Source: Candidatus Falkowiibacteriota bacterium
GTDB taxonomy: Bacteria > Patescibacteriota > Patescibacteriia > UBA11705 > JACRDX01
Length of the DNA: 14,340 bases
Assembly: GCA_016212745.1 (NCBI GenBank)
Contig: JACRDX010000005.1
Span: forward strand, 1-14,340
Direction of reading: 5' to 3'
The translations under genes were made by a program, and so were the position numbers. Below the pieces are notes generated by a model. The model was given only the letters and a program-made list of their open reading frames with translations, made no database searches and was not told where the DNA came from. This document shows, in pieces, positions 13,157 to 14,340 of this stretch. Within the stretch, counting starts at the first letter, position 1. Every line of letters starts with the position of its first letter.

Positions 13157-13191
13157 AAAAAATTGCCTCCCACTAAATTTTAGTGGGGGGC
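13157..13191 (-). terminator. Intrinsic terminator of the transglycosylase gene
   Basis: On the reverse strand GCCCCCCACTAAA and TTTAGTGGGAGGC (13179-13191 and 13165-13177) pair with one mismatch, followed by AATTTTTT. A second small hairpin, AGCGGC/GCCGCT (13193-13207), stands just upstream of it. The trigger factor -35 begins only 8 bases further on. Confidence 0.88.
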
Positions 13192-13217
13192 GAGCGGCTT
13201 TGCCGCTGTATTATTCG

Positions 13218-13934
13218 TTATGATTCGTAGCCCAAGATGAACGCTTGGCCAACTTCCTTGTAAATCAAGAAGTTCAGGAAGTAATCAAGCGATCCTTGCG
13301 CCACTGCCGCGGCTTTTTTGTCTTTACCGTTGATTGTTCGTGCGAGACACTGGAAATATCCTCGTATGTTGCACCGCAGGAACTGGCCATTATAGCGAAT
13401 CACGCCAACGCGCCAGTTTTCAATGGCGCCCTTTTTCAGGAGAATCTGCGCGGCGCACGCGGCATTTGTCTCTGGGTCAAACAAGATGTCCAGTTGTTGT
13501 TCGTCAATGCCGCAGAGTTCGTTTGCTGTGCCGGGCATGATTTGGAACAAGCCGCGCGCGCCAGAGCTGCTTACGAGGTTTGTTTGCCCAGCGCTTTCAT
13601 ACAGCATGAGAAACAGCATGTCTTCCAGTCCGTACGCTTGAAAAAGGTATATCATTTTCGCGCGAAAGTTAGCTGGAAGCGAATACCAATTTGTGAGCAG
13701 GCCATTCACATTGCCATGGGTGAGTTTTCTTGCAACTCGCGCGATTTGCGTGTACGGGTACCCCATGCGCGAGTATTTGTTTATCACGCGGCGCTTGAGC
13801 GCTTGGATTTCTTTAACTGGAATTTCTCGCGCTGGTTGTTCAACTTTTTGGAGCGTCATTACTTTTGCTTCAATGTTCTCGTAGTTTCCGATAAATGACA
13901 GCCCCGCTGCCACGAGCAGGATCAGTGCGTTCAT
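13218..13934 (-). CDS. Lytic transglycosylase (SLT domain), exported
   Basis: 238 residues. The N-terminus MNALILLVAAGLSFIG is hydrophobic and probably directs export or anchoring. A linker and a helical region (about 40-105) lead into the SLT domain: FLMLYESAGQ with catalytic Glu113, SSSGARGLFQIMPGTA (122-137) and RYNGQ (180-184) in place of the more usual AYNAG. The family cleaves the MurNAc-GlcNAc bond of peptidoglycan to form anhydro-muropeptides. Small single-domain SLTs often serve secretion or pilus machines, but no such genes are visible in the window. It has its own consensus promoter, a near-perfect SD and a terminator, and stands between hppA and tig. The fit to the SLT family is good from residue 105 to 185; the last 50 residues are not typical. 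Confidence 0.9.
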   Translation of the reverse strand: MNALILLVAAGLSFIGNYENIEAKVMTLQKVEQPAREIPVKEIQALKRRVINKYSRMGYPYTQIARVARKLTHGNVNGLLTNWYSLPANFRAKMIYLFQAYGLEDMLFLMLYESAGQTNLVSSSGARGLFQIMPGTANELCGIDEQQLDILFDPETNAACAAQILLKKGAIENWRVGVIRYNGQFLRCNIRGYFQCLARTINGKDKKAAAVAQGSLDYFLNFLIYKEVGQAFILGYES

Positions 13935-13940
13935 GGCTTA

Positions 13941-13946
13941 CCTCCT
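13941..13946 (-). promoter_or_regulatory. Near-perfect ribosome binding site of the transglycosylase
   Basis: AGGAGG within AAGGAGGTAAGCC on the reverse strand, six bases before the ATG at 13934; the strongest SD in the window. Confidence 0.88.
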
Positions 13947-13971
13947 TTTTTGAGGGTCAAAGAACGTGCAT

Positions 13972-14000
13972 ATTTTAGCGTATCCGTTCCAAATTGTCAA
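13972..14000 (-). promoter_or_regulatory. Consensus promoter of the transglycosylase gene
   Basis: On the reverse strand TTGACA (13995-14000), a 17-base spacer and TAAAAT (13972-13977). It starts just after the terminator of the pyrophosphatase gene. Confidence 0.88.
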
Positions 14001-14015
14001 TGGCTTTTTTGTATC

Positions 14016-14045
14016 AAAAAAAATCCCGCCTCTTGCGAGACGGGA
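14016..14045 (-). terminator. Intrinsic terminator of the membrane pyrophosphatase gene
   Basis: On the reverse strand TCCCGTCTC (14037-14045), loop GCAA and GAGGCGGGA (14024-14032) form a 9-bp stem with one T-G pair, followed by eight T. Confidence 0.93.
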
Positions 14046-14069
14046 GAAAAACTTAGTGTTTTATTTATT

Positions 14070-14340
14070 TTACAATGCCATCAGACCAATAATCAGCAAA
14101 GCAACGATATTAAGAATTTTAATCATCGGATTGATTGCCGGCCCAGCTGTGTCTTTGTAAGGATCTCCGACAGTGTCGCCTGTCACAGCTGCTTGATGCG
14201 CGGATGAACCTTTGCCGCCAAGATTGCCGGATTCAATGTATTTTTTGGCATTGTCCCAAGCGCCGCCGGTGTTGGCCATAAAGAAAGCCAACAGCAGGCC
14301 GGAAATAATGGTGCCGGCTAAGAATCCACCCAGAGCTTGG
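14070..14340 (-). CDS. hppA: Membrane-bound ion-translocating pyrophosphatase, C-terminal end
   Basis: The reverse frame is open from the right edge to TAA at 14070, about 89 codons; the start lies outside. The residues read QALGGFLAGTIISGLLLAFF, then MANTGGAWDNAKKYIE, GGKGSSAHQAAVTGDTVGD, PYKDTAGPAINPMIKI and a final hydrophobic helix. The AGGAWDN-like and GDTVGDPxKDTAGP blocks are conserved cytoplasmic pyrophosphate-binding segments of HppA. The enzyme hydrolyses pyrophosphate and pumps protons or sodium across the membrane. Which ion is used cannot be told from this part. A strong terminator follows the stop codon. Confidence 0.95.
   Translation of the reverse strand, partial: QALGGFLAGTIISGLLLAFFMANTGGAWDNAKKYIESGNLGGKGSSAHQAAVTGDTVGDPYKDTAGPAINPMIKILNIVALLIIGLMAL

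Noticed and set aside
13245..13898. 217-codon forward frame opposite the transglycosylase
   Set aside because: It is the mirror of a gene with clear SLT motifs, an SD, a promoter and a terminator; no independent signals.

Overview
This window looks like a piece of chromosome from a reduced-genome bacterium of the Patescibacteria/CPR type (Parcubacteria-like). That assignment is an inference. It rests on several things seen here: moderately AT-rich housekeeping genes, mostly without Shine-Dalgarno (SD) sequences and several apparently leaderless; short intergenic gaps filled with degenerate palindromic repeats; and a gene set containing pnp, rpsO, a DksA/TraR-type zinc finger protein, lspA, comM/yifB, tig and a membrane pyrophosphatase. 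No marker gene fixes the lineage.

Left part (1-5863): the rpsO-pnp operon runs leftward, and pnp is cut by the window edge. Opposite it, from a divergent intergenic region, runs a large unrecognised protein with DHH-phosphoesterase-like motifs. Next come a DksA/TraR-like gene and lspA, one base apart. lspA meets the comM/yifB AAA+ ATPase tail to tail with a 4-base overlap.

Middle part (5864-8334): a short leftward unit encodes a membrane-anchored LysM/M23 peptidase and a secreted, membrane-tethered thioredoxin-like CPYC protein. It has its own promoter and terminator. A pair of near-identical inverted repeats brackets the two genes, and a third, diverged copy of the repeat family lies just outside.

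Inserted-looking unit (8244-9454): a self-contained cassette with a consensus promoter, a strong SD, one 340-residue gene and a terminator. The coding sequence is strikingly GC-rich and unlike every neighbour. Its protein has a four-cysteine zinc-ribbon-like motif and a charged helical C-terminal part. I do not recognise it, and it is the best candidate here for something undescribed.

Right part (9477-14340): a Sua5/YrdC/YciO-type gene and a small YggU/DUF167 gene run rightward into an 838-base region without a protein gene. That region holds tRNA-Arg(CCT), four DnaA-box matches, two copies of a 24-base palindrome and further inverted repeats, a replication-origin-like or regulatory arrangement that nothing nearby explains. 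From the right, a small membrane protein, trigger factor, a lytic transglycosylase and a partial membrane pyrophosphatase gene all run leftward. The two small-protein/transglycosylase units share the consensus promoter and strong SD style of the GC-rich cassette, while the housekeeping genes lack an SD. Functionally the window combines RNA turnover and translation (pnp, rpsO, tsaC-like, tRNA), protein folding (tig) and envelope work (lspA, M23 peptidase, CPYC protein, transglycosylase, pyrophosphatase).
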